Assembly (NCBI RefSeq): GCF_900143515.1
Contig: NZ_FSQT01000002.1
Span: 2,667,501 to 2,731,500, forward strand
Source: Micromonospora cremea
GTDB lineage: Bacteria > Actinomycetota > Actinomycetes > Mycobacteriales > Micromonosporaceae
Direction: 5' to 3'
DNA: 64,000 bases
Shown: piece by piece, positions 16,765 through 25,825 of the stretch
Position numbering within the stretch: the stretch's first letter is position 1
Layout of the letters: each line of letters begins with the position of its first letter
The notes under the pieces: model-generated
What the model saw: only the letters and a program-made list of their open reading frames with translations
Databases searched by the model: none
What the model was told of the DNA's origin: nothing
Made by a program: the position numbers and the translations under genes

Positions 16765-16805
16765 CCGACCTGCCGGTCTGACCGGGCGCAACCTGGGCCT
16801 GTCGA

Positions 16806-16847
16806 CCCCCGGTCGCCGAGCGGCAGGATCCGCGCGGCGACCGGGGG
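16806..16847. terminator. Bidirectional hairpin terminator
   Basis: The arms CCCCCGGTCGCCG (16806-16818) and CGGCGACCGGGGG (16835-16847) form a perfect 13-bp stem with a 16-nt loop. It is centred between the stop of the hydrolase (+, 16764) and the stop of the reductase-like gene (-, 16859). Confidence 0.85.
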
Positions 16848-16858
16848 CGGCGCCCCGA

Positions 16859-17491
16859 TCAGCGCAGGACGCGGTAGCGCAGGTGGGCCACGGTCGGCCC
16901 GGCCACCACCGCCTCCTGCTCCAGCCGCGGCGCGATGCCATCGAAGAGCCGTTCGCCGGCCCCGAGCACGATCGGCACCACATGCAGATGCAGCGTGTCG
17001 ATCAGCCCCGCGGCCAGGCACTGCCGGACCGTGCTCGCGCCGCCGCCGATCGACACCTGCCGCTCACCCGCCGCCTCCCGGGCCTGCCGCAGCGCCGACT
17101 CGATCCCGTCGGTGACGAACCGGAACTCGGTGCCGCCCCGCATCACCAGCGGTGCCCTGGGATGGTGGGTGAGCACGAAGACCGGGGTGTGGAACGGCGG
17201 ATCGTCGCCCCACCAGCCCTGCCAGCTCTCGTCCCAGTCGCCGTCCCCACCGCCGAACATCCGCCGGCCCATGACGTACGCCCCGACGTCGCGGGTCAGC
17301 TCCTCGACCAGTTCGGCGTCGACGCCCCGCTCGCCGCCGGTCAGCCCGTGCTGCGCCCGCCAGCTGTCCAGGCCGAAGAACCACTCGTGCAACCGCAGCC
17401 CGCCCCGGCCCAGCGGATCCTGCCGGCTCTGGTCCGGCCCGGCCACGTACCCGTCCAACGAGATCGACAGTTGACTGCTCACCGTTCCCAT
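16859..17491 (-). CDS. Dihydrofolate reductase-like / RibD C-terminal domain protein
   Basis: A 210-residue protein; the ATG at 17491 (MGTVSSQLSISLDGYVAG) is preferred because family members begin with this strand. The fold signature is SISLDGYVAG at the N-terminus, YVMGRRMF, PVFVLTHHPR and the NADPH-binding VSIGGGASTVRQCLAAG. Proteins of this RibD-C/DHFR-like family are NADPH-dependent reductases of largely unknown substrate, common in actinomycetes. It starts 29 bp downstream of an ECF42-type sigma gene on the same strand, so it is probably the third gene of that operon and may be part of its output. Confidence 0.88.
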   Translation of the reverse strand: MGTVSSQLSISLDGYVAGPDQSRQDPLGRGGLRLHEWFFGLDSWRAQHGLTGGERGVDAELVEELTRDVGAYVMGRRMFGGGDGDWDESWQGWWGDDPPFHTPVFVLTHHPRAPLVMRGGTEFRFVTDGIESALRQAREAAGERQVSIGGGASTVRQCLAAGLIDTLHLHVVPIVLGAGERLFDGIAPRLEQEAVVAGPTVAHLRYRVLR

Positions 17492-17520
17492 GCCAGGTCG
17501 ACTCCGGCGACCGCCGGAAC

Positions 17521-18770
<1,250 letters not shown>

Positions 18771-18774
<4 letters not shown>

Positions 18775-19136
18775 ATCTCCGTCCCGGCCTCGTCCATGAT
18801 CGGGCGGACCTCCATCGCGCCGCCGAAGCGCACGTCCGGCCAGCGGGCGGCGATCTCGGCGGCCCGTTGCGGGCTGTCGCAGTCGACGGTCAGGTAGCCG
18901 GCGAACTGCTCCTTGCTCTCCATGAACGGCCCGTCGATGACCTCCGGGTGGCCGCCGGCGAGCCGGACCGTCCGGGTCTGCGACGGGTCGGCCAGCGCCT
19001 GGCCGCCGACCAGCTCGCCGGACTCGGTCAGCTCCTTCATGATCTCGTCGACCTCGCCGAACAGGGCGGTGCGGTCCCGCTCGGTCAGCTCCTCGGTGAA
19101 GCCGGGCCGGTTCCAGATCAGCAGCATGTACTTCAC
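18771..19136 (-). CDS. YCII-related DGPF-domain protein
   Basis: A 121-residue small alpha/beta protein (ferredoxin-like YCII fold) starting MKYMLLIWNRPGF. It contains the defining D-G-P-F motif (VIDGPFMESKEQFAGY) and a helix with SPQRAAEIAARWP. DGPF proteins are regularly encoded beside ECF42 sigma factors and are the main targets of those factors; their biochemistry is not established. The stop codon overlaps the GTG of the sigma gene by GTGA, so sigma translation is coupled to it. It is the first gene of the three-gene minus-strand operon. Confidence 0.93.
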
Positions 19137-19274
19137 GGCGATGCTCCTCGGGTTTGGGTCGCGTCCCGGTCGGGGCGCGGTTCACCGGAGGGTCGGAGCC
19201 GAAGCTCCGTTCCCTACCGCCTACCGAAGAACATCGCAGAATTCTTCGACGGTGGCGGTCCCACGCCGGGTGGG

Positions 19275-20531
19275 TCAGCGTGGGTCGGGTCGTTCCGGCA
19301 CCTGTCGGGGCGGTGGCCCGCCGCCGACGTCCAGCGACGCGCGGTCGGCCGCGGAGGTGCCGGACGACCAGCCCTCGGCGTCGCGGACGCTGAGCCGGTG
19401 CCGGGTGACGCCGGGGAAGAGGGTGTCCAGCCGCTCCCGGACCGCCTCGCCGCGTGCGGCGAGCACCGGGAGGAGCCGCTCCGGGCCGGCCGTCTCGGCC
19501 GCCGCCCGATCCGCCGCGTCGGTGGTCGCGCGCAGCCGCTCGCCGATCCGCAGCGCGAACGCGTTGAGGAAGGACTCGTCCCAGACGCGGGTCCGCCGCC
19601 CGGTCCCCGGTCGCCGCTCGGCCCGCCCGCGCAGCATCGCGGCGGTGGCCTGGACCAGCAGCGAGGTGTAGAGCAGCTCCACCGCCACGAGGTCGGCCGG
19701 CCAGCCCAGCACGGTGGCGAAGCCGAGGTCGTCGGACCAGACCGCCTCACAGCGGTTCGCCGCCGCGACCTCCTGCACCAGCAGCGCCTTGGCGCCCGCG
19801 TACGGGGCGTCGGTGCCGAGCCGCACCCCGCCGGGCAGGTCGCCGCGGTCGGCACCGGCGGCCAGCAGCGCCTCGTCGATGCTGTGCCGGGCGATCAGCT
19901 CCTGCGCCTTGCCGGTCAACGCCTCTGCCTCGGCCGGGAAGGTGGTCGACTCGGCCTTGGCCAGCAGCGCCCGTACCCGGTCGAGCATTCCGGACCCACT
20001 GCGGGCCGCGCCGGCCGGCCGGCTGGCGGCCGCCGCACCGGTCGTGCCGGGTGGTGGGCGGAGCACCGCGATCGGCGGCAGGCTCTCCACCAGGGCGAGG
20101 GTGTCCACCGCCGTGCGCAGGGCGTCGACCCGGTCCAGCCCCTCCCGGGCGGACCAGCCGGCCAGAACGCTCCGGTCGTCGTCCCACCACACCTCGGCGG
20201 CCAGCTCGCGCAACTGCTCGTCCCACCAGGCCGGGACCGGTCCGGCCTGCTCGCGCCGCTGGGCGGCCATCGCGTCCCGGACCAGTCGGGCCGGGCGGGC
20301 GCCGAGCCGCCGGGTGGTGAGCCGGTCCAGGTCGGCCGGTTGCCAGCCACGTGGCCAGAGCCGCGCCACGCCGCGGACCAGGCGACGCAGCAGCGCCGTG
20401 TCCACCGCCGCCGTGCCGTCCGCCGCGCCGGTGCCGACCATCAACCGGTCCAGCTGCCGTTCGGCCTGCCGTACGTCGGTGCCGCGCACCGCCGCGAGCG
20501 CATCGGCGACGAGTTCGTCCGGGTCCGGCAC
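19275..20531 (-). CDS. DUF2786 domain-containing protein
   Basis: A 418-residue protein; the GTG at 20531 (VPDPDELVADAL) has GAGGAGG five bases upstream, which beats other starts. The middle part holds the DUF2786 core: MLDRVRALLAKAEST, FPAEAEALTGKAQELIARHSID, that is, a helical segment with the conserved AEAEALTxKAQ pattern. The N-terminal ~150 residues are helical and contain several Trp residues. DUF2786 proteins are found in phage and bacteria and lack a known activity. It is convergent with nothing and stands alone, divergent from the DUF2243-CtaG pair. No membrane segment or signal peptide is seen, so it is cytoplasmic. Confidence 0.87.
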   Translation of the reverse strand: MPDPDELVADALAAVRGTDVRQAERQLDRLMVGTGAADGTAAVDTALLRRLVRGVARLWPRGWQPADLDRLTTRRLGARPARLVRDAMAAQRREQAGPVPAWWDEQLRELAAEVWWDDDRSVLAGWSAREGLDRVDALRTAVDTLALVESLPPIAVLRPPPGTTGAAAASRPAGAARSGSGMLDRVRALLAKAESTTFPAEAEALTGKAQELIARHSIDEALLAAGADRGDLPGGVRLGTDAPYAGAKALLVQEVAAANRCEAVWSDDLGFATVLGWPADLVAVELLYTSLLVQATAAMLRGRAERRPGTGRRTRVWDESFLNAFALRIGERLRATTDAADRAAAETAGPERLLPVLAARGEAVRERLDTLFPGVTRHRLSVRDAEGWSSGTSAADRASLDVGGGPPPRQVPERPDPR

Positions 20532-20807
20532 GGGCACCTCCTCTCGGCTTCCGCTGTGTCTCAAACTCCATGATCATGCCGTCCGCCCTACCGGTGGCGC
20601 GAAACGGGGATGTCGTCGCCCCGATGACCGACGGTGCCTCGATCAACACGGGGTCCGGGAAGCAGCGGTGTCCCACCAGGTCCGACACCCCGATATCGCC
20701 GATCTCGTGTCGATCACCGCGGTCCGCCGCCCGTTGCGGCTCCGTGGGCATGTTCCGCCCAGTCTCGGGTAGTTCGACCCTCACCCGAGGCGGATGGGAG
20801 GTGTGTG

Positions 20808-21299
20808 GTGGTCGGTTCGAGCCTGCCCGGTGCGCGCAGCGCCGCCGTGCCGGACGTCCGCTCGTCCATCCTCGCCGGCGTCCTGATCGGGATCGCGGTG
20901 ATGGCCGCGGTGGACGAGATCATCTTCCACCAGCTGCTGGCCTGGCACCACTTCTACGACCGGTCCACCCTGTCGGTGGGCCTGCTCTCCGACGGGCTGC
21001 TGCACGCCGCCGAGCTGCTGGCCCTGGTCGGCGGGTTCTTCTGGTTCGCCGACCTGCGCCGGCGGGGTGCCCTGGCGGCCCGGTTCGCCTGGGGTGGGTT
21101 CCTGCTCGGCGCCGGGGGCTTCCAGCTCTTCGACGGGCTGGTCGACCACAAGGTGCTCCGGCTGCACCAGATCCGCTACGGCGTGCACCTGGTCCCGTAC
21201 GACGTGGTCTGGAACGTGGGCGGCGCGATACTGCTGCTCGCGGGTGCCGCGCTGGTCTGGCGGGCCCGGTCCCGGCCGCCCCGCGACGGCCAGCGGTGA
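20808..21299 (+). CDS. DUF2243 four-helix membrane protein
   Basis: A 163-residue membrane protein; GTG 20808 follows GGGAGG with 6-nt spacing. It has four hydrophobic helices: SILAGVLIGIAVMAAVDEIIFHQ, ELLALVGGFFWFAD, FAWGGFLLGAGGFQLFDGLVDHK and VVWNVGGAILLLAGAALVW. Conserved His/Asp residues at helix ends (DEIIFHQLLAWHHFYD, FDGLVDHKVLRLHQIRYG, HLVPYD) are typical of DUF2243 and could bind heme or metal. Its stop overlaps the start of the CtaG-like gene (GTGA). This pairing is common and suggests a role in heme-copper oxidase biogenesis, but the function is not known. Confidence 0.88.
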   Translation: MVGSSLPGARSAAVPDVRSSILAGVLIGIAVMAAVDEIIFHQLLAWHHFYDRSTLSVGLLSDGLLHAAELLALVGGFFWFADLRRRGALAARFAWGGFLLGAGGFQLFDGLVDHKVLRLHQIRYGVHLVPYDVVWNVGGAILLLAGAALVWRARSRPPRDGQR

Positions 21300-22180
21300 C
21301 GGAGCCGCTCGCCCCGGCCTGGTTCGCGTCGCCGGTGGTCGCGCACGGGGGGCACGGGCACGCGGCGGCGGATGGCCCGAGCTGGTTCCCCCTCGCGGCG
21401 GTCGTCCTGCTGGCCGGTGGCTACCTCGTGGCTGCCGCGCGAGATCCGAGGGGCTGGGACCACCGGCGCAGCGCCGCCTGGCTGGCCGGCTGTGCCGTGC
21501 TGGCGGTCGCGGTCGGGCCGCTCGCGCAGCTCCCCGACGACCCGCGCGGACACATGGCGCAGCACCTGCTGCTCGGCATGGTGGCCCCGCTCGGGCTGGT
21601 GCTCGGCGCCCCGGTGACACTGCTGCTGCGGATCGCGTCCACGCCCACGCGCCGGTTCGTCGGCCGGATGCTGCGCGCCCGCCCGCTGCACCTGATCGCT
21701 CACCCGGTCACCGCCGCGCTGCTCAGCACGGGCGGGCTGGCGCTGGTGCTGCTCACCCCGCTGTACGCGGCGGCGGAGCGCCAGCCCACTCTGCACCACG
21801 CCCTGCACCTGCACTACCTGGCCGCCGGATACCTGTTCGCCTGGTCGCTGGCCGGCCCGGACCCGGCACCCCGCCGTCCCGGGCTGGCCGTGCGGATCGG
21901 GGCGTTGCTGGGCGCGGCGGCCGGGCACTCCGCGCTCGCCAAGTACCTCTACGCGCACGCCGGCACGCTGCCACCCGGGCTGGCCGATCCCGACCCGACG
22001 GCGCTCCGCTCCGCCGCCCAACTCATGTACTACGGAGGGGATGTGGCTGAGCTGCTGCTCGCCGTCGCCCTCTTCGCTACCTGGTACCACCGCCCCTCCC
22101 GCCTCCACCCGGCGCGACCATCCCGGTTGATCAAGAAGTTCGCGTCCCGCAAAGGCAATGCCCTGACGGAAACCTCTTGA
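21296..22180 (+). CDS. Cytochrome c oxidase assembly protein, CtaG (caa3 type)
   Basis: A 294-residue polytopic protein co-translated with the DUF2243 protein. About seven transmembrane helices carry the family His pattern: HMAQHLLLGMVAPLG (the HxxxHxxL hallmark), HLIAHPVTAALL, HHALHLHYLAAGYLFAW and GHSALAKYLYA. CtaG_caa3 proteins help insert copper into caa3-type oxidases in Bacillus. The last ~18 residues (RLIKKFASRKGNALTETS) are encoded inside a palindromic repeat element and look unlike the rest of the protein, so the original C-terminus was probably altered when the element arrived. With copper pumps nearby, the context fits copper handling. Confidence 0.9.
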   Translation: MTEPLAPAWFASPVVAHGGHGHAAADGPSWFPLAAVVLLAGGYLVAAARDPRGWDHRRSAAWLAGCAVLAVAVGPLAQLPDDPRGHMAQHLLLGMVAPLGLVLGAPVTLLLRIASTPTRRFVGRMLRARPLHLIAHPVTAALLSTGGLALVLLTPLYAAAERQPTLHHALHLHYLAAGYLFAWSLAGPDPAPRRPGLAVRIGALLGAAAGHSALAKYLYAHAGTLPPGLADPDPTALRSAAQLMYYGGDVAELLLAVALFATWYHRPSRLHPARPSRLIKKFASRKGNALTETS

Positions 22181-22185
22181 TCAAC
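22126..22185. repeat. Palindromic repeat element overlapping the end of ctaG
   Basis: GTTGATCAAGA (22126-22136) and its exact complement TCTTGATCAAC (22175-22185) flank 38 nt. The next 10 positions inside pair at 7 of 10 (AGTTCGCGTC against GACGGAAACC), giving a ~21-bp interrupted hairpin. From memory, GTTGATCAAGAgGTTtGCGTC-type hairpins are abundant in Micromonospora genomes. The element contains the ctaG stop codon and probably terminates both ctaG and the convergent T7SS cassette. Confidence 0.75.
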
Positions 22186-22245
22186 ACCGAGGTCGGGCGG
22201 GCGGCGGGCAGGAGCGTCGCTGTTCGGGGGATCCGGGGTGGAGGC

Positions 22246-22515
22246 TCAGCCGCGCGTGGAGAGGACGGTGGAGAGCCGACCGAGGAACGCGCGGATGCTC
22301 TCCTCACTGTGGTGCGTCTCGGCCTGGTCGTTGAGGGGGCCCGAGTAGCGCAGCGCCTGGTCGAGCGCGTCCAGCGTCTCGGCCCGGTCACCCGGGTAGA
22401 GCCCGCCGAGCACACCGTCGGCGACTCGCGTCACCACCGTGTCGTCGAGCGCCTGGTCGAACTGGATCCCGTAGAGGATCCCGTTGACGTGGCCCTTCCA
22501 ACTGTTCGTTTCCAT
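22246..22515 (-). CDS. Small acidic protein, probable immunity protein of the T7SS toxin
   Basis: An 89-residue protein; ATG 22515 follows GGGGAGA. It has no signal peptide or membrane segment, is acidic overall, and is predicted mostly helical (DALDQALRYSGPLND, ESIRAFLGRLSTVL). I do not recognise the family. It begins 14 bp after the stop of a toxin-like T7SS protein on the same strand and is the last gene of the cassette. That is the standard place for an immunity gene in polymorphic toxin loci. The call is therefore based on position, size and charge, not homology. Confidence 0.7.
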   Translation of the reverse strand: METNSWKGHVNGILYGIQFDQALDDTVVTRVADGVLGGLYPGDRAETLDALDQALRYSGPLNDQAETHHSEESIRAFLGRLSTVLSTRG

Positions 22516-22529
22516 GCTCGTGGTCTCCC

Positions 22530-23615
22530 CTAGAAGATCCGGCCGCCGTCCCAGCCCAGGATCGGGACGTCGCCGCGACCGTTTCGCTTGAACTCGGCGT
22601 CGAGATTGGCCATGTGGCTGACCTCGGGCTGGTAGTGGCCGCTGCGCGCCGTCGCGTACTGGACCATACCGTCCTTGACGACCAGCTCGCCCGCCGCCGC
22701 GACCGGCTGCCCGTTACCCAGCGTCGAGTGGTGGAAGTCGCCCACCTTCTGATAGTTGGACGCGTAGAGGTTGCCGTTCCGGTCCATCACGAAGATCGCT
22801 TGGCCGTTTCCACTGAACACGGTCTGGGCGCTCGAGGTGTCGAACGGCTCGCCGTTCCTCGCGCTGCGCAGGACGCCGTTGCCGTCGAAGAACACCCGGT
22901 GCTGTTCGAGCTCCTCCGGACTGAGTCGGCGCACCGCCGTCGGGAAGTGCCCTCCGGGCAGGTGCTCGTTCCGGTACCTCTCGAGCATCGGCTTCGTGTT
23001 GTGGTAGCGGGGCGTGGTGTGCGGGCCGGGCACGCCGGGCCGTCCCGGGCCGCCCCGCCTCGGGCCCTTGCTGGTGAACCGGCGCAGCAGCGTCTTCGCC
23101 CGCTTCAGCAACCGCGGAATGATTTCCTTGACGACCCGCTCGACGACCTCCTTGATGATCCGTTGGATCGCCATCCGGGCCAGGCCGATCGAGACGGGGA
23201 TCTGGGCCAGCGAGGCACCGAGGGTGGGAGCCGCCGCCGCCAGCGCGATCGCCACCTGCACCACGAGGATCGTCAGCTGGACGATGACGAGGATCTTCTG
23301 CGTCAGGGTGATGATGGCCATCACCAGCAACGCCATGCCGATCAGCTCGGCGGCCTGTGCGCCGTCCTCCATCCGGCGCGGCGCACCCTCCTCGCCTCCC
23401 CATGCCTGCTCGAAGGCGCGGACGTCGTCCCCGCTGTTGGTCGCCCCGACCTTCGCGGCGCCGGCCTCCGCCTCCGCGAGCGTCGTGCGCAACCGGCCGG
23501 CGAACGCGAACCACAGCTGCGACGCCTCGAACAGCAACTCCTCGTCGGCGGTCGGCCAGGTGAAGCCGACCCAGCCCAGGGCCTCGACGAGCTCAGGAGG
23601 TAGCTGCATACCCAT
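22530..23615 (-). CDS. T7SS polymorphic toxin-like protein with C-terminal SGHYxP-motif domain
   Basis: A 361-residue protein; ATG 23615 has GGAG seven bases upstream and overlaps the end of the upstream EspC-like gene by 23 bp. The N-terminal ~90 residues are helical with a W-G-G turn (Trp72-Gly74), like WXG/LXG targeting modules. A hydrophobic segment follows (~92-130), then a basic helix (~150-180), a Gly/Pro/Arg linker (GPRRGGPGRPGVPGP) and a separate C-terminal domain (~200-361). That domain contains FVMDRNGNLYAS, DFHHSTLGNG, PVAAAGE and SGHYQP. The modular layout, variable C-terminal domain and adjoining small gene are the marks of polymorphic toxins. I have seen the F-H-H-S / A-A-G-E / S-G-H-Y-x-P pattern in other C-terminal domains, but I cannot assign an activity. 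Confidence 0.8.
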   Translation of the reverse strand: MGMQLPPELVEALGWVGFTWPTADEELLFEASQLWFAFAGRLRTTLAEAEAGAAKVGATNSGDDVRAFEQAWGGEEGAPRRMEDGAQAAELIGMALLVMAIITLTQKILVIVQLTILVVQVAIALAAAAPTLGASLAQIPVSIGLARMAIQRIIKEVVERVVKEIIPRLLKRAKTLLRRFTSKGPRRGGPGRPGVPGPHTTPRYHNTKPMLERYRNEHLPGGHFPTAVRRLSPEELEQHRVFFDGNGVLRSARNGEPFDTSSAQTVFSGNGQAIFVMDRNGNLYASNYQKVGDFHHSTLGNGQPVAAAGELVVKDGMVQYATARSGHYQPEVSHMANLDAEFKRNGRGDVPILGWDGGRIF

Positions 23616-23934
23616 GGGGCAGCTCCATCCGGGTGAAGAGTTCCGCGTTGGCGGTGTCGGTCGCCTCGTGCGCGTCGGCACTGAGGTCGAGGTTCGCGGC
23701 GGCCTCCAGCAACTGGTCGGCCATCGACCGGTACACGTCGAGCGCATGCGTCAGAACCTCGACGTACACGGCTCCGAAGAGGGAGCCCGGCTCGTCGGCG
23801 CCCCACGGATTACCCGCGCCGTTCACCGTGGACTCGAGGCTGGTGACCTCGGCGCCGAGCTGCTGGCCGGTGGCTGCGAGCGATCCCGCCGCGGCATGGA
23901 GAGCGTCGACGTCGACCTGAATCCCGTCGGACAT
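23593..23934 (-). CDS. EspC/WXG100-like T7SS target protein
   Basis: A 113-residue helical-hairpin protein without signal peptide. Helix one (VDVDALHAAAGSLAATGQQL) and helix two (VYVEVLTHALDVYRSMADQLLEAAANL) are separated by a turn with NPWGADEPG (42-50), the position of the WXG turn. This fits the EspC/WXG100-like families carried in actinobacterial toxin cassettes. It lies 4 bp after a YbaB-like gene and overlaps the toxin gene by 23 bp, so all three are translated together. It probably pairs with the toxin's N-terminus to form the export complex. Confidence 0.82.
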   Translation of the reverse strand: MSDGIQVDVDALHAAAGSLAATGQQLGAEVTSLESTVNGAGNPWGADEPGSLFGAVYVEVLTHALDVYRSMADQLLEAAANLDLSADAHEATDTANAELFTRMELPHGYAATS

Positions 23935-23938
23935 GGGC

Positions 23939-24397
23939 TCAGCGTCGATCCATCCGGCGGGTGACCGCGTCCAGGTCGCCGATCATCTGCTCGAACCCGC
24001 GGAACGCCTCCTCCGAGACACGTTCGAGCTGCCGGGTCAGGGCCGCGCTGTCGGCACCGACGGCGGCCGTCAGCTCGGCGCGCCGGGCGCGCTCGTCGGC
24101 CTGTGCCGCCTTGACCGCCTCGAGGACGTACGCGGCGATCGCGCTGGTCCCGGCCCGAGACAGGCTCGGGTCGATCACCAGAGACTCGAGGCCGCCGAAG
24201 GCGGACACCTCCGCCTCGACGAGACCGTCACCGCCGGTGCCCCGCCCCACCATCTGCTCAGTAGCCGGTACGGCCCGGTCGCCCAGCTCGTCGGCCCCGT
24301 CCGGCTGTGCCGAGGTGGAACCCGTGGCCTGGCTCAGCAGGCGCATCGCCTGTTCGAGTGAGCGACTCAGGCCGGATGGATCGATTCCGCTCGTCAT
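23939..24397 (-). CDS. YbaB/EbfC-like helical protein of the T7SS cassette
   Basis: A 152-residue protein; ATG 24397 follows GGGGGA with 5-nt spacing. The order is a helical N-terminus, an acidic linker, a beta region with the YbaB-like pattern (LVEAEVSAFGGLESLVIDPSL), then a helix (SAIAAYVLEAVKAAQADERARRAEL) and a C-terminal helix. YbaB/EbfC proteins bind DNA, but in actinomycetes many copies precede WXG100-type genes and toxins, where they are thought to act as chaperones or accessory factors. It is the first gene of the four-gene minus-strand cassette. The assignment is by pattern and context. Confidence 0.75.
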   Translation of the reverse strand: MTSGIDPSGLSRSLEQAMRLLSQATGSTSAQPDGADELGDRAVPATEQMVGRGTGGDGLVEAEVSAFGGLESLVIDPSLSRAGTSAIAAYVLEAVKAAQADERARRAELTAAVGADSAALTRQLERVSEEAFRGFEQMIGDLDAVTRRMDRR

Positions 24398-24679
24398 GCT
24401 CGTCCCCCTACGACTCGCAGTCCTCATCCGGTGAGCGACAGTACCAACGCGACGCCTGACGCCGGGGGCCAAAGTCCTTTGTAGAGCACGCGGACGGCGG
24501 TTGACCTGCTCGTCGTCGTTGGACGCGTCCGGATGGTCAGGGTCGGGGGGAGGCCAGGGCAGCGGCGAGCGGCCAGGTCAGCTCGGGGCACGCTGCCATC
24601 CGGGCAGCCTAGCCCCGGTCGGCCGGTGACGCGCTGCACGCGGTGGCGGGCAGGTCCCTGGCGCCCGGCCCGCTGCGAC

Positions 24680-25825
24680 TCACCGCCAGCCGGCGAGGAT
24701 CGCGTCGACCGGTAGGACGTCCCGCTCCGGGTCCGGCGCCGTGGCTGGCTGGCCGGTCGGCGTCCGGTCGAAGCGGGGTGCCGGGGCCGGCTGGATCTCG
24801 CCGCCCACCTCGATGAAGGTGCCCCGGGCGGCGTTGTGCGGATGCCGGTGCGCCTCGCGGGGGGCGAGCACCGGCGCGACGCACGCGTCCAGGTCGGCGA
24901 AGACCGCCGTCCACTCGTCCCGGCTCCGCTCGGCGAACCGCTCGGTGAACCGCCGGCGCAGCTCGTCCCAGCCGCTCGGGTCGTACTGGGCGGGCAGGCC
25001 CGGCTCGTCGGCGAGACCGAGGCCGGTCAGCAGTTCGGCGTAGAAGGCCGGTTCCATCGCGCCGACGGCCATGAATCCGCCGTCGCCGGTGCGGTACGTG
25101 TCGTAGAACGGTGCCCCGCCGTCGAACATGTTGCGCCCACGCGGCGCGGCCCACAGACCGGTGCCGAGCAGCCCGTGCAGGAACGCGGTGAGCAGTGCGG
25201 AACCGTCCACCATCGCCGCGTCGACCACCTGGCCGACGCCGGAGCGTTCCCGTTCCAGCAGTGCGGCCAGCACGCCCACGGCGAGCAGCATGCCGCCCCC
25301 GCCGAAGTCGCCGAGCAGGTTCATCGGGGCGTACGGACGCTCGCCGGCGCGACCCAGTGGCTCCAGCGCCCCGGCCACCGCGATGTAGTCGATGTCGTGC
25401 CCGGCCCGCGGTGCCAGCGGGCCGTCCTGGCCCCAGCCGGTCATCCGCGCGTACACGAGCCGGGGGTTGCGGGCCCGGCAGGTCTCCGGCCCGAAGCCCA
25501 GCCGCTCGGCCACCCCCGGCCGGTACGCCTCGACCAGCACGTCGGCCCGCTCCACGAGGCGCAGCAGGTCCGCCACCCCGGCCGGGGACTTCAGGTCCAG
25601 CGCGGTCACCCGCCGACCGCGTTGCAACGGCCCGACGGTCGGCGCCGCCAACCGCCCCGCGGCCGGGCCGCCCGGCCGGTCCACCCGCACCACGTCCGCG
25701 CCGAGGTCGGCGAGCACCATGCAACCGAACGGCGCCGGAGCGAGGCTGGCCAACTCGACAACACGTATCCCGGCCAGCGGCCCGCCGCGCCCTGGCCCGT
25801 CCGCTGGCACGTCGGTGGCCGTCAC
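24680..25825 (-). CDS. CaiB/BaiF-family CoA transferase, alpha-methylacyl-CoA racemase-like
   Basis: A 381-residue protein starting at a GTG that overlaps the FadJ-like stop (GTGA). The family N-terminus [17 protein letters not shown] is present, with the CoA-binding [15 protein letters not shown]. The catalytic segment [11 protein letters not shown] carries the Asp of the racemase His-Asp pair, and the later block [25 protein letters not shown] is typical. Mycobacterial MCR-type enzymes epimerise 2-methylacyl-CoA so that branched chains can enter beta-oxidation. As the last gene of an operon with acyl-CoA dehydrogenase, thiolase and a bifunctional hydratase/dehydrogenase, that role fits. A CoA transferase activity cannot be excluded. 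Confidence 0.92.
   Translation of the reverse strand: MTATDVPADGPGRGGPLAGIRVVELASLAPAPFGCMVLADLGADVVRVDRPGGPAAGRLAAPTVGPLQRGRRVTALDLKSPAGVADLLRLVERADVLVEAYRPGVAERLGFGPETCRARNPRLVYARMTGWGQDGPLAPRAGHDIDYIAVAGALEPLGRAGERPYAPMNLLGDFGGGGMLLAVGVLAALLERERSGVGQVVDAAMVDGSALLTAFLHGLLGTGLWAAPRGRNMFDGGAPFYDTYRTGDGGFMAVGAMEPAFYAELLTGLGLADEPGLPAQYDPSGWDELRRRFTERFAERSRDEWTAVFADLDACVAPVLAPREAHRHPHNAARGTFIEVGGEIQPAPAPRFDRTPTGQPATAPDPERDVLPVDAILAGWR

Noticed and set aside
20532..20807. A minus-strand frame between the DUF2786 and DUF2243 genes as a possible small gene
   Set aside because: It stays open but has no recognisable domain or good ribosome site and lies in the expected divergent promoter region; left as intergenic.
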